Assembly: GCF_010672085.1 (NCBI RefSeq)
Contig: NZ_JAAHHT010000028.1
Coordinates: 1 to 38,464 of the forward strand
Direction: 5' to 3'
DNA length: 38,464 nucleotides
Origin: Okeania sp. SIO3I5
GTDB taxonomy: Bacteria > Cyanobacteriota > Cyanobacteriia > Cyanobacteriales > Microcoleaceae
In this document: positions 1-9,205 of the stretch, piece after piece
Layout of the letters: each line of letters begins with the position of its first letter
How positions within the stretch are numbered: position 1 is the stretch's first letter
Translations under genes and position numbers: made by a program
Notes under the pieces: generated by a model
Database searches by the model: none
Told to the model about the DNA's origin: nothing
What the model saw: only the letters and a program-made list of their open reading frames with translations

Positions 1-24
1 CAACCTACGACGCTCTTCCGATCT
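1..24 (+). other. Residual Illumina adapter sequence (artefact)
   Basis: Positions 7-24 read ACGACGCTCTTCCGATCT, identical to the 3' end of the standard Illumina TruSeq/P5 read-1 adapter. The six bases before it resemble the preceding adapter sequence with two bases missing. This is not genomic DNA. It shows that the window begins at a contig end and that the first gene is cut by the assembly, not by biology. Confidence 0.93.
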
Positions 25-25
25 G

Positions 26-1849
26 GTTTGTCAACATCCAGCAAACATAGTAATAGATAGGGAAAAAACAATTATAGAGTTAAAAAATATAGTTCAAAAA
101 CAGGAATTAGAATCTATAGAAAAAGTAGGTATTTGTTTGAATGTAATAGGTCATATATATCCTTATGCCTATCATTCATTTTTTACGAAAAGTCCGCAAG
201 AAGAATCTACATTAACTTTTATGCCGAAATGGATAGATAGAGATATAGATTCTGAAATAAAAATTACTCCAGAATTATTAGATTCCTTAGATAATCCATT
301 TAGTTTAAAAGATTTAGAAGCAATATCTATTAGATTAGAATCTGAGGAGATATCTGAGGCAAATACTCCTGTTATAAATCAGAATATTTATGATGAGAAA
401 AGTCAAAATTCAGAAATCAAGATTACCTCAAAATTACTGGATGATTTAGATAATCCTTTTGATGTAGAAGGATTAGACTTATCTCCAAAAAAAATCAAAA
501 GAAGAACTAGAAATTATGTAGAAAAAAAATCACCTGTAACCAAAGAATCAACTGTTAATTTAACAACTTTTTCTCAAGTAGAATTTCTCAGCGCTAGTTT
601 AAGTTTAGCAATTTTAATAGGCTGTTTTTATGCAATAACTCAACCCTGTGTAATTGGAAAATGTATGATAATACCAACAGCAAAAGAGTTAAATCAACAG
701 TCACTAGAAACAATTAAAAATGTCAAAAATTCTTTAGTTCCAAAGCAGGCACAAGAAAAGTTAGAAACAGCAGTTCAAGATTTAGAAAAGATTCCATTTT
801 GGTCAATACATTACTTAGAAGCACGACATTTAAAGTCTACTTACCAAATAGAAACTGAACATTTAGAAACAATTAGAAAAGCTTTGCGTAACGGCGAACA
901 AGCAGCTCAAAATAGTAAAGGTTTGCCACTACCAACAGAAGACTGGGTAGAAATTCAATCACTTTGGCAAGAAGCGATCGCTCTCTTAGAAAAAGTACCG
1001 GAAGATAGTCGAGCTTATCCTTTTGCTAAAAATAAATTGCAGCAATATCGTAAGTATTTAGTTGCTATTAAAGGCAGATTAACTACTGAAGAGGAAGCTA
1101 ATCAAAAACTAATTGCTGCCAAAAGAGCTGCTCAGTTAGCAGAGACAAGAGAGGTTATCGCTCAGTTTCCTGAAAGCTGGAAAAATGTATATTCAAATTG
1201 GGCAGATGCTTTGGAGAAAATATCTACTATTCCTCCACAAACAACTGCTTCTTTAGAAGCGAAAAATTTACTACCTCAGTATGAACAAAAACTTCAGGAA
1301 GCACAAGAACGTAGAGTTACAGAAGAGATTGGTGAAGAAGCTTATAATCAAGCTATGAGTTACTCTAAAAAAGCTGAAGTTTTTGAGAAAAAAGATAATT
1401 GGAAAGAGGCGGCAGAATCTTGGCAAAAAGCTCTAAATTTTGCAGAAGAAGTACCAACTAATTCCAGTTATTTTACTTCTGTAAAACCTCTGATAAAATC
1501 TTATGATACTTTGCTAAAAGTAGCACAAGCAAACCAAAAATTATTAGATACTTTAGCAAGAGCAAATCGGGATTTAACTAAGACTTGTCAGGGCAAGCAA
1601 AAAATTTGTGAATATAGCGTAACTAAAGATTTAATTACTGTGCGTTTGACTTCTGATTATGTGGAGAAAATTAAAAAAACAGCTAAGGCAGTAGAAAGTA
1701 GTAAAGATAAGAAGACTCGTACTGAACTAGAAAAACATTTGAAAACTTTACAGGTTGCTTTAGAAGCTATTAGTAATAATGCTAAAATTCCTTTAGAAGT
1801 TTATAACCCACAAGGTTTAAAAATTGCTGCTCATCTTCCTAATCGTTGA
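26..1849 (+). CDS. Membrane-anchored helical-repeat protein, 5' partial
   Basis: The frame stays open from the adapter junction to the TGA at 1847, so the TTG at 137 is not a convincing start and the N-terminus is missing. Numbering from 137, two copies of a 23-residue motif with core SEIKIT..LLD.LDNPF lie at about 39-61 and 92-114. A basic linker and one transmembrane helix follow (about 150-168). The remaining 400 residues are charged, helical and coiled-coil-like. They contain about four repeats of the form W..A...LEK(I/V)P..S..Y..A...L..Y (near 210-240, 277-308, 355-390 and 425-465), which resemble TPR-like helical hairpins. I do not recognise the family. It is probably a single-pass membrane protein with a large scaffold domain. 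No enzyme motif is visible. Confidence 0.75.
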   Translation, partial: VCQHPANIVIDREKTIIELKNIVQKQELESIEKVGICLNVIGHIYPYAYHSFFTKSPQEESTLTFMPKWIDRDIDSEIKITPELLDSLDNPFSLKDLEAISIRLESEEISEANTPVINQNIYDEKSQNSEIKITSKLLDDLDNPFDVEGLDLSPKKIKRRTRNYVEKKSPVTKESTVNLTTFSQVEFLSASLSLAILIGCFYAITQPCVIGKCMIIPTAKELNQQSLETIKNVKNSLVPKQAQEKLETAVQDLEKIPFWSIHYLEARHLKSTYQIETEHLETIRKALRNGEQAAQNSKGLPLPTEDWVEIQSLWQEAIALLEKVPEDSRAYPFAKNKLQQYRKYLVAIKGRLTTEEEANQKLIAAKRAAQLAETREVIAQFPESWKNVYSNWADALEKISTIPPQTTASLEAKNLLPQYEQKLQEAQERRVTEEIGEEAYNQAMSYSKKAEVFEKKDNWKEAAESWQKALNFAEEVPTNSSYFTSVKPLIKSYDTLLKVAQANQKLLDTLARANRDLTKTCQGKQKICEYSVTKDLITVRLTSDYVEKIKKTAKAVESSKDKKTRTELEKHLKTLQVALEAISNNAKIPLEVYNPQGLKIAAHLPNR

Positions 1850-1897
1850 AAAGGAATTAGGGAGTAGGGGAGTCATAATTTAGTTAAGATAAAAATT

Positions 1898-3055
1898 TTC
1901 AATATGAAAAAAAGGCTGCTTTTTTACAGTAGAAATAAAGTTCTATATTTTTGAAGCGATTGCTCAATATGGATAACTTCTCTAATTTTCTCTGCTCAAA
2001 ATTTTCAAGATGAGAAAAATGCTGCTTTTTCACAGTAGAAATAAAGTTCTATATTTTTGAAGCGATCGCTCAATGTGGATAACTTCTCTAATTTTCTCTG
2101 AGCAAAATTTTCAAGATGAGAAAAATGCTGCTTTTTCAAAGTAGAAATAAAGTTCAAGATGAGAAAAAAGCTGCTTTTTCAAGGTAGAAATAAAGTTCTG
2201 TATTTCTGAAGCGCTCGCTCAATATGGATAACTTCTCTAATTTTCTCTGCTCAAAATTTTCAAGATGAGAAAAATGCTGCTTTTTCAAAGTAGAAATAAA
2301 GTTCAAGATGAGAAAAAGGCGGCTTTGTCAAAGTAGAAATAAAGTTCTGTATTTCTGAAGCGCTCGCTCAATATGGATAACTTTTCTAATTTTCTCTGAG
2401 CAAAATTTTCAAGATGAGAAAACTGCTGCTTTTTCAAAGTAGAAATAAGGTTCTGTATTTCTGAAGCGCTCGCTCAATATGGATAACTTCTCTAATTTTC
2501 TCTGAGCAAAATTTTCAAGATGAGAAAAATGCTGCTTTTTCAAAGTAGAAATAAAGTTCTGTATTTCTGAAGCGCTCGCTCAATATGGATAACTTCTCTA
2601 ATTTTCTCTGAGCAAAATTTTCAAGATGAGAAAACTGCTGCTTTTTCAAGGTAGAAATAAAGTTCAAGATGAGAAAACTGCTGCTTTTTCAAGGTAGAAA
2701 TAAAGTTCTGTATTTTTGAAGCGCTCGCTCAATGTGGATAACTTCTCTAATTTTCTCTGCTCAAAATTTTCAAGATGAGAAAAATGCTGCTTTTTCAAAG
2801 TAGAAATAAGGTTCTGTATTTCTGAAGCGCTCGCTCAATGTGGATAACTTCTCTAATTTTCTCTGAGCAAAATTTTCAAGATGAGAAAAATGCTGCTTTT
2901 TCAAGGTAGAAATAAAGTTCTGTATTTTTGAAGCGCTCGCTCAATGTGGATAACTTCTCTAATTTTCTCTGCTCAAAATTTTCAAGATGAGAAAAATGCT
3001 GCTTTTTCAAAGTAGAAATAAAGTTCTGTATTTTTGAAGCGATCGCTCAATTGGA
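1898..3055. repeat. 106-bp tandem repeat array (about ten units) with a 43-bp optional sub-unit
   Basis: The word GGATAACTT recurs at 1971, 2077, 2226, 2375, 2481, 2587, 2736, 2842 and 2948. The spacings are 106, 149, 149, 106, 106, 149, 106 and 106. The basic unit is therefore 106 bp, and three units carry an extra 43-bp internal duplication (a second copy of the part around GTTCAAGATGAGAAAA). Units differ at few positions. Each has a weak hairpin near GAAAAA.GCTGCTTTTTC and 7-bp arms TTTTCTC/GAGAAAA. Neither period is a multiple of three, so the array is not coding. It sits between the first gene and the dead sulfotransferase gene. Confidence 0.9.
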
Positions 3056-3081
3056 AACTTTTATAATCTTCTCTTTTAATA

Positions 3082-4110
3082 ATGATAATATCCCATAAAT
3101 ATAAATTTATTTTCCTAAAAACAATCAGGACTGCTGGCACATCAGTTGAAATTTATTTATCTAGATTTTGTGGCGATAATGAAGTAATTACTCCTATCTC
3201 CTGGGAAGATAAAGCTATCAGAAAACTTCCTGGGAAAAAACCACAAAATTATTTGGATTTTGATGCTCAAGGAAATAAATACAAAAAGTAATTCAACCAT
3301 ATCACTGCTAAATAAATTCAAAGTGTAATAAAACCTTCGATTTGGGATAGTTACTATAAGTTTTGTTTTGAAATAAATCCTTTTGATAGAGCTATATCTT
3401 GGTACTATTTTATTTGTAAAAACGAATCTATAAAATTTGATAACTGGCTGAAAAATAAGTACACTAATTCATCATATAAAAATAACTAGAATATTTACAC
3501 AATCAACGAGGAAGTAGTAGTTGATTTTATCGGTAAGTATGAAAATCTTTGCTCAGATTTAACTTTTGTTTGTCAAAAACTCAATGTACCATTCGATGGA
3601 TATTTACCAAAAGCTAAAGGATTTTTCAGAGATGATAAACGCCCTTATTATGAGTTTTTGAATGCCGAACAAATGCAAATTATCCGTGAATGTAACTCAA
3701 ATATTATTGATTTATTAGGTTATGGCAATGAAAATCAAAATAATCAGAATATTTCAATCTTAGACAACGAAAAAGAACAATCAGAAAATTATACTGAAGA
3801 ATATTACAATCAAATAGGATATCTACTGCAAAAGCAAGGAAAATTAGACGAAGCTTTGATTGCCTATGCTCAAGCAATTGGAATTAATCCCAAAAAATCT
3901 TGGGTTTATTATCATACACTAGGTGGTATTTTGGGAGAAAATAATCTCTACGATAAAGCAGCAGAAGCTTACCATCAAGCTATTAAAATTAAACCAGATT
4001 TTCCCTGGAGTCATTATCATTTAGGAGTAGTCTTAGAGAAACAAGGAAAATCAGATAAAGCTTCCACTTCTTATCAAAATGCTATCGATCTTGGACTGAC
4101 GATTATTTAA
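3082..4110 (+). pseudogene. Sulfotransferase-TPR fusion gene broken by three in-frame stops
   Basis: One reading frame of 343 codons runs from ATG 3082 to TAA 4108. It is interrupted at TAA 3289, TAA 3313 and TAG 3487, with no frameshift. The conceptual protein has an N-terminal PAPS-dependent sulfotransferase domain. The 5'-phosphosulfate loop is FLKTIRTAGTSVE (about residues 10-22), and the 3'-phosphate motif is FEINPFDRAISWYY, where the usual Arg of RNP is Ile. After about 200 residues the C-terminus has two to three TPRs (for example YYNQIGYLLQKQGKLDEALI). Separate translation from ATG 3082 or TTG 3658 would give only fragments. The clean frame suggests recent inactivation. It is most likely a pseudogene, and one of four sulfotransferase loci in the window. 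Confidence 0.85.
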
Positions 4111-4236
4111 GATTAGTCTTAGATAAATAAAGAAAATTAAATTAATCTTTGACCTTACTACCAGAATACTATTCAGCTTTACCAAAATTTATGTTCTTAT
4201 AGAAATAAGAAACAAATTTTCTTCCAATTAGATAAT

Positions 4237-5448
4237 CTAGGACTGAATCATAAAATCTCTAGCTCTGAGTAGTGGAATATCTGTAAAAGTGGCAAATTTT
4301 CCACCATTACCAAAACCATTAGATGTACCATTAGGATTATAATATAAATCTCCACTGGAAGAATCATAAACAATTTCTGCGCGACTTCTAGCAACTGCAT
4401 TCCTACTATCAACAACTGCAAATTCTCTTGCCACATTAAAACCTCTACCACTACGACTATTTAAACTGGTAAAAGTAGTTTGATCTAGAACAATTTTGTC
4501 CTGACCTAATACAAAATCTACAATAGTATCTATTCCTAAATCATTGCGACGAAAACGCCTGTCTGTTTCATAAATAAATTTATCTTTTCCTCCTCCACCA
4601 ATTAAATTATCGTTGCCTTTTCCACCATCTAAATTATCGTTACCTTTTCCACCATTAAGTCTATCTTTACCCGTTCCACCAATTAAAGAATCGTTTCCGT
4701 TCCCACCATTAATATTATCATTCCCACCTTCACCTATTAATAAATCTCTTCCAGCACCACCGTTAATTCTATCGTTACCTGAACCACCATTAATTTCATC
4801 ATTTCCCCCTCCACCATTGAGAGTATCTTTGCCTCCTCCACCTGTAATAATTTCATTTTTTTTAGTTCCTGAAAGTTTGTCATTTCCAGAACTACCTTGA
4901 AGTAAATTTTCTGAATTTTTTACTAACGCTTCTAAACGAATATTGTCAAAAAAAACATCACCAGTTACTCCATCTGAACCTGACCAGTCTTCAAATAGAA
5001 GGTGAATTTCTTCATCAGTTGTCAATATAATTTGAATTTCAACAGATTCCCATCTTCCAGTATCCTGTAAATCAATAAAACCTTCAGCTAGGGTATTTGT
5101 ACCTCGAGTTGTTCCAGCAACCCAGGCATCTGCGTTGGTCAGTCCACTTCCATACCCTACATATCCACCCAAATTACCTACTATACTTCCTGGTAATTCT
5201 AAACCTAAATAGTCAAAAGATAAACGATATATCCCAATATTACTATTATTAAACAGAACTTTGAAGGACTCTTGTGTGAAAATATCTCCTCCAGCTCCTA
5301 AACCACTAAATGAAAGAACTTGGTCATTTTGTAGTGGGTCGTTAGTAATAAATCCTGTAAAAGAACCTCCAAACCTTCCAGTCCAACGAGATAAGTTTGA
5401 CTCAAAATCTTCAAAAAAGATTGTTTCAAAGGTAAAAGTTTCCGCCAT
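4237..5448 (-). CDS. RTX (hemolysin-type calcium-binding repeat) secreted protein
   Basis: This is a 403-residue protein. Residues 1-176 form a beta-rich domain without Cys or a signal peptide, reminiscent of jelly-roll or carbohydrate-binding-like modules (FFEDFE near 11, then GDVFFDNIRLEAL near the end). Residues 184-290 hold about a dozen glycine-rich nonapeptides of the GGxGxDxLx type (for example GGGGNDEINGGSGNDRING), which bind calcium in a parallel beta-roll. The C-terminal 100 residues (DTIVDFVLGQDKIVLD and beyond) match the usual RTX C-terminal secretion module for type I export. An AAGGAAA ribosome-binding site precedes the ATG. No type I transporter genes are nearby. It converges on the dead sulfotransferase gene. 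The calcium binding and secretion calls are strong; the adhesin or enzyme role of the N-terminal domain is unknown. Confidence 0.88.
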   Translation of the reverse strand: MAETFTFETIFFEDFESNLSRWTGRFGGSFTGFITNDPLQNDQVLSFSGLGAGGDIFTQESFKVLFNNSNIGIYRLSFDYLGLELPGSIVGNLGGYVGYGSGLTNADAWVAGTTRGTNTLAEGFIDLQDTGRWESVEIQIILTTDEEIHLLFEDWSGSDGVTGDVFFDNIRLEALVKNSENLLQGSSGNDKLSGTKKNEIITGGGGKDTLNGGGGNDEINGGSGNDRINGGAGRDLLIGEGGNDNINGGNGNDSLIGGTGKDRLNGGKGNDNLDGGKGNDNLIGGGGKDKFIYETDRRFRRNDLGIDTIVDFVLGQDKIVLDQTTFTSLNSRSGRGFNVAREFAVVDSRNAVARSRAEIVYDSSSGDLYYNPNGTSNGFGNGGKFATFTDIPLLRARDFMIQS

Positions 5449-5648
5449 AAAGTTTTCCTTAAATTAACTAGACTATCTATCTGATGTTAATCCACTTCAT
5501 GTCATTTTGCGAAAAAATTTAGTATTGCTTAATTGTCGTCGCTACGCTCTGAATGTCTTATGTATTTTGAAAGTAAATTATTCCATTATCATGTTTGATT
5601 TTATCTAGAACTTTATAGACGTTATAGGTAAATTAGCTATGCTTTTTC

Positions 5649-5921
5649 TCAGAGAAACTTAGCCAATAATTCCTCACGGGATAACTGCAAAATTAATAGA
5701 CTAATTTCCTCGGAAGGCAATGCCAATAATTGTGAAATAATTCCTAATAACTCTTCATTGGAAGAACCAAAACGAACCCGGAGAAGATTTTCTACAATAT
5801 CAATTATCCATTATCCATTAAAAGGCAATGCCAATAATTGTGAAATAATTCCTAATAACTCTTCATTGGAAGAACCAAAACCAACTCGGAGAAGATTTTC
5901 TACAATATCAATTATCCATTA
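5649..5921 (-). pseudogene. DUF4351 C-terminal fragment with a 108-bp direct duplication
   Basis: On the minus strand, a frame ending at the TGA at 5649-5651 encodes VENLLRVRFGSSNEEL, then LALPSEEISLLILQLS and REELLAKFL. This is the signature of the DUF4351 tail found on cyanobacterial Rpn/PD-(D/E)XK nuclease-like proteins. The nuclease part is absent. About 100 bp of it is repeated with a period of 108 bp (5714-5813 and 5822-5921, about two mismatches). The outer copy ends in a stop and runs into the 3' end of the downstream permease gene. It is a gene remnant, not expected to be functional. Confidence 0.7.
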
Positions 5922-6682
5922 ATAAGTTGTGCATCCTGATTAAAAAATTGCTGACATAAAGCATAAGTAACTAATAAACTTGTTGTCAAATTAGCAAAAG
6001 CCAAAAGAAACATAATTAACATTTGATATGCCACAGCATCCAAAGGATTAACACCACTTAATAACTGACCAGTAACAATTCCAGGAAGGGTGACAATTCC
6101 AATTACACTCATCTGGTTTAAATTAGGTATTAATGCAGCACGAATAGCATCTTTTCTATATTTAGCAACTGCCTGTTGGGGTGTAGCTCCTAAACTTAAA
6201 TAAGTTTCAATTTCTATGGGATTAGAATTAATTGTACTGACAAGTCTTTCACCAGCGATCGCTGCTCCATTCATTGCATTTCCTAATACAATTCCCACTA
6301 AAGGAATTAAATATTGAGGTTCATACCAATTCTCAGGTTTAATAACTAATAAATTTGTATAGCTGATACTTAAAGTTGTACTGGTTAAAATGGAACCCCA
6401 AACTAAAGGCAATAACCGAGGTATTTTTTGACTAATTCTATTTCTAGCAACTACTGCAGCAACTGTTAACATAACAGAGATAATAGCTATTACTAACCAA
6501 GGTTGTTTAGTAGTAAATACAATTGCTAATATATAGCCAACAAATATTAACTGTACAATAGTACGAACTGTAGCTATTAATAGTTGCCATTCTAATCCTA
6601 ATTTTTGCCAAGCTGAGAGACCAATAGCTATGGCAATAAGTCCTAAAGCCATAGCTATATCCGTAATTGTTAATTGAATCAT
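5912..6682 (-). CDS. fetB: FetB/UPF0014-family ABC transporter permease
   Basis: This 256-residue protein is strongly hydrophobic, with about seven transmembrane segments and the family hallmarks of UPF0014/FetB (YbbM): an early ATVRTIVQLIFVGYIL segment, VARNRISQKIPRL, the motif GIVLGNAMNGAAIAGERL, and SLGATPQQA followed by LIPNLNQMSVIGIVTLPGIVTGQ. In E. coli FetAB is linked to iron export and oxidative-stress tolerance. The partner ATPase (FetA) is not next to this gene, so it must be elsewhere or missing. The last three codons (Asn-Gly-stop) lie inside the DUF4351 duplication, so the C-terminus has probably been remodelled by that repeat. Start chosen at ATG 6682. The substrate is not provable from sequence. 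Confidence 0.85.
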   Translation of the reverse strand: MIQLTITDIAMALGLIAIAIGLSAWQKLGLEWQLLIATVRTIVQLIFVGYILAIVFTTKQPWLVIAIISVMLTVAAVVARNRISQKIPRLLPLVWGSILTSTTLSISYTNLLVIKPENWYEPQYLIPLVGIVLGNAMNGAAIAGERLVSTINSNPIEIETYLSLGATPQQAVAKYRKDAIRAALIPNLNQMSVIGIVTLPGIVTGQLLSGVNPLDAVAYQMLIMFLLAFANLTTSLLVTYALCQQFFNQDAQLING

Positions 6683-7417
6683 ATTTGTTATACCAATCAG
6701 ATAAAAGAATGTTAAACTATTTTTGTTCCAGCAATAGCATTGCGTTTTTGCTAATACTAAATCTTATTTATGGAGTGCTATAAGTTTATCTCAATAATTG
6801 GATTTTTAGGAATTTCATAATTTGTAAATTACCTCAATGTTAGGGTTTCAAAAATAGTGGAATAGCTTTATATATCAAAAAAGTATTAAGTAGATAGGCG
6901 TTAAATTTTATCGCGGTTAGGAAGGCAGGAGGCAGACAGCAGCTATGTTGAAAGGAAAAGGCTTTTTCGCGACTTTACTTTTTGTTATATATTTAATTTT
7001 TTCGTGCGTACCTACTTAGTTGTTATACCAATTAAAAAAAAGAATGCTATGCTTATGTGAAACTTCAACTATTAAGTAATTAACACACGAGGTAAATAAA
7101 TTTTTTGGCCTTGGTGAATGCGTCATGCTTTTGTCTCAAATATCTATGAAAAAACTATAGTTGTAGGGTTCAAAAATATTGAAAAGCATTACCTAATCAG
7201 CAACCCCAATTTTTTTATTATTAGCCACCGAATATGTGAATTATTTTCATTTATCAATCTCAATATAGCAATCCTAAGTTTGTTGTGGCAAAATTCCATA
7301 CTGAAAAAGTTTGGGAAAGTGGAATATTTGACCATCAAAAAAAAACTTAAATAGCCACTTAACTATCTGAAAATAACTACAAAGATGATCGAATTTTTGG
7401 CTTGTAACTAAATATAT
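6683..7417. other. Non-coding gap with a short dispersed repeat
   Basis: A repeat of about 35 bp beginning GTTATACCAAT and containing AAAAGAATG occurs near 6690 and again near 7022. A 78-codon open frame at 7118-7354 has no recognisable domain, no clear ribosome-binding site and biased low-complexity content, so I do not call it a gene. Nothing else is recognised here. Confidence 0.5.
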
Positions 7418-7727
7418 TTAACGGGGTTTTACTCCGTGGCGTTCGGGGAAAATTTTGTACAATTTATCAACCATTCCTATAATCGATAAATCTTGATTAG
7501 TTATCATCAGATATTCTCCGGCATTCTTGAGAATTATGGTAAGTTCCTCCATCCCGAAATATTGCTAATCTTTAAAACCTAAGACTTCTGGTGAGGTATT
7601 ACTATAAATTTTAAGTTTGGGAAATATTCTGGAAATAAAGATTTTGTTAGTCTTAGCTAATTCAAATAACTGAATATAATAAAATATAGGATAAATTTTG
7701 ATACTAGCTAGAAGTATCCCTCAGATC
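7418..7727 (-). pseudogene. Degraded coding remnant of unknown family
   Basis: On the minus strand one frame of about 103 codons, ending at the TAA at 7418-7420, is open apart from a single TAG just after LGFKD. It reads protein-like (for example ELAKTNKIFISRIFPKLKIY, then the stop, then GMVDKLYKIFPERHGVKPR). The stop could derive from TGG by one change. No plausible start codon precedes it. I do not recognise the family. It is likely a decaying gene fragment and could also be chance. Confidence 0.35.
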
Positions 7728-7791
7728 GTCATAATTTATAGCAAGTTCAGGAAAATCTTTAAAGAGCTGATTTATAATTATTGGGCATAGC

Positions 7792-7920
7792 TAAAGCCTC
7801 TCCTTTCAAGGAGAAACAAGCGGTCGAGGGATGGCGAGGTTTCCTCGCCATATCCAATCGACCAAGAGAGAAAAAATTTTCCTTTAAGTCAATCCTATCG
7901 GTTTCAAGGAGAGGTAATTA
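7792..7920. repeat. Dispersed hairpin element, copy 1 (129 bp)
   Basis: The ends form an inverted repeat (CCTCTCCTT near 7797 and AAGGAGAGG near 7907). Inside are a second pair, GGTCGA/TCGACC, and a perfect 9-bp stem ATGGCGAGG-TTT-CCTCGCCAT at 7831-7851. A second copy lies at 32151-32370. The element abuts a heptanucleotide (TTAATTA) microsatellite, 7914-7955, which lies just upstream of the aminotransferase gene. Confidence 0.75.
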
Positions 7921-7994
7921 TTAATTATTAATTATTAATTATTAATTATTAATTATTGAATACCCTTATTATTCTTGAATTTCTTATTTTTAAC

Positions 7995-9146
7995 ATGACT
8001 AATATTCCACCTCTAGATTTAACACAACAGTACGAAATAATTAGCGATCAACTAAATACTAAAGTTCAAGAGGTACTTGCCTCTGGTCGTTATATTGGTG
8101 GTTCTATTGTTGATGACTTTGAACAACAATTTGCTAACTATATAAACGTACCTCATTGTGTATCCTGTAACTCTGGCACTGATGCTTTATTTCTAGCTTT
8201 ACGAGCTGTAAATATTAGACCTGGTGATGAAGTAATTACCACTCCTTTCACTTTTTTCTCTACTGCTGAAGTAATTAGTGCAGTAGGAGCAACTCCCATT
8301 TTTATTGATATTAACCCCCAGACTTTTAATTTAGATATTCAACAACTTGAAGCAGCTATAACTGAAAAAACAAAGGCTATTTTGCCAGTACATTTATTTG
8401 GTCAACCTGTAGATATGACGAAGTTAATGGCGATCGCTCGCCAGTATAACCTAATAGTTATCGAAGACTGTGCCCAATCTACCGGAGCAGAATGGGATAA
8501 CCAAAAAGTCGGAAGTTTTGGCGATATTGGTTGTTTTAGTTTTTTTCCTACTAAAAATTTAGGAGCTTTTGGAGACGGGGGCGCTATAACCACAAATAAT
8601 TCAGCGATCGCTTCTCAAGTACGGATGCTCAAAAATCATGGACAGTCTGCCAAATATTTTTACGAACATATTGGTATTAATAGTCGCCTAGATACCATAC
8701 AAGCTGCAATTTTACAAGTTAAATTACCATTACTAGATAGTTGGAATCAGCAACGTCGCGACTTAGCAGATATTTACCATAAATTTCTTAGTGGCATAAC
8801 TGCTATAGTTCCTCCTCAAGAGTTACCTGGAGGTAGATGTGTTTGGAATCAATACACAATTATGCTTAAAAGTCAAGAGTTAGAAGCTATAGCAAGGTCT
8901 CGTTTTTCTAGTTCTCTGCGCGATTGGGTTCGTATTCAGCTACAAAACAAGGGAATAGGTTCAGCAATTTACTATCCCATACCTTTACATTTACAACCTG
9001 TTTACAAATCTTTGGCATACCCTCAATTGTCAAGTGTAGAAAAAGTTTGCCATCAGGTTTTGTCCTTGCCTATGTTTCCTGAACTTTCGACTCTACAACA
9101 AGAGCAAGTTATATTTGCTTTGAAAGATTCTCTAGAAGAACTTTAA
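7995..9146 (+). CDS. DegT/DnrJ/EryC1/StrS-family sugar aminotransferase
   Basis: This PLP-dependent aminotransferase acts on nucleotide-linked keto-sugars and supplies amino sugars for surface glycans. I place the start at ATG 7995 (MTNIPPLDL), not the upstream TTG 7956, because the family begins at this point; that gives 383 residues, a normal length. Visible motifs are the N-terminal GRYIGGSIVDDFE, SCNSGTDALFLAL (phosphate binding), ITTPFTFFSTAEV, the PLP-ring Asp in IEDCAQSTGAEW (D158), and the Schiff-base Lys in FFPTKNLGAFGDGGA (K187). A short insert (ELEAIARSRFSSSLRDWV) near residue 300 lengthens the C-terminal domain. The gene stands alone between repeat-rich gaps. The exact sugar substrate cannot be read from the sequence. 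Confidence 0.9.
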   Translation: MTNIPPLDLTQQYEIISDQLNTKVQEVLASGRYIGGSIVDDFEQQFANYINVPHCVSCNSGTDALFLALRAVNIRPGDEVITTPFTFFSTAEVISAVGATPIFIDINPQTFNLDIQQLEAAITEKTKAILPVHLFGQPVDMTKLMAIARQYNLIVIEDCAQSTGAEWDNQKVGSFGDIGCFSFFPTKNLGAFGDGGAITTNNSAIASQVRMLKNHGQSAKYFYEHIGINSRLDTIQAAILQVKLPLLDSWNQQRRDLADIYHKFLSGITAIVPPQELPGGRCVWNQYTIMLKSQELEAIARSRFSSSLRDWVRIQLQNKGIGSAIYYPIPLHLQPVYKSLAYPQLSSVEKVCHQVLSLPMFPELSTLQQEQVIFALKDSLEEL

Positions 9147-9167
9147 CGAACTCAGGGGTGAGAAATT

Positions 9168-9205
9168 GTTTTTGTAACAGGCATTTTGAGCAACCTTACA
9201 AAAAC
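9168..9205 (+). terminator. Candidate hairpin terminator after the aminotransferase gene
   Basis: Perfect 10-bp arms GTTTTTGTAA (9168-9177) and TTACAAAAAC (9196-9205) enclose an 18-nt loop, 21 bp after the aminotransferase stop. The stem is AT-rich and no long T-run follows, so termination is only plausible. Confidence 0.4.

Noticed and set aside
137-139. TTG 137 as the true start of the first gene
   Set aside because: The frame is open upstream to the adapter junction, so the real start lies beyond the contig end.
1898-3055. CRISPR-like array at the 106-bp repeats
   Set aside because: The units are contiguous with no unique spacers between short repeats, and no cas genes are present.
4613-4900. 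Proline-rich plus-strand frame opposite the RTX gene
   Set aside because: It is the antisense reading of the GGxGxD repeats; composition is explained by the RTX codons.
7118-7354. 78-residue frame in the gap after fetB
   Set aside because: No ribosome-binding site, low-complexity AT-driven composition and no recognisable domain.
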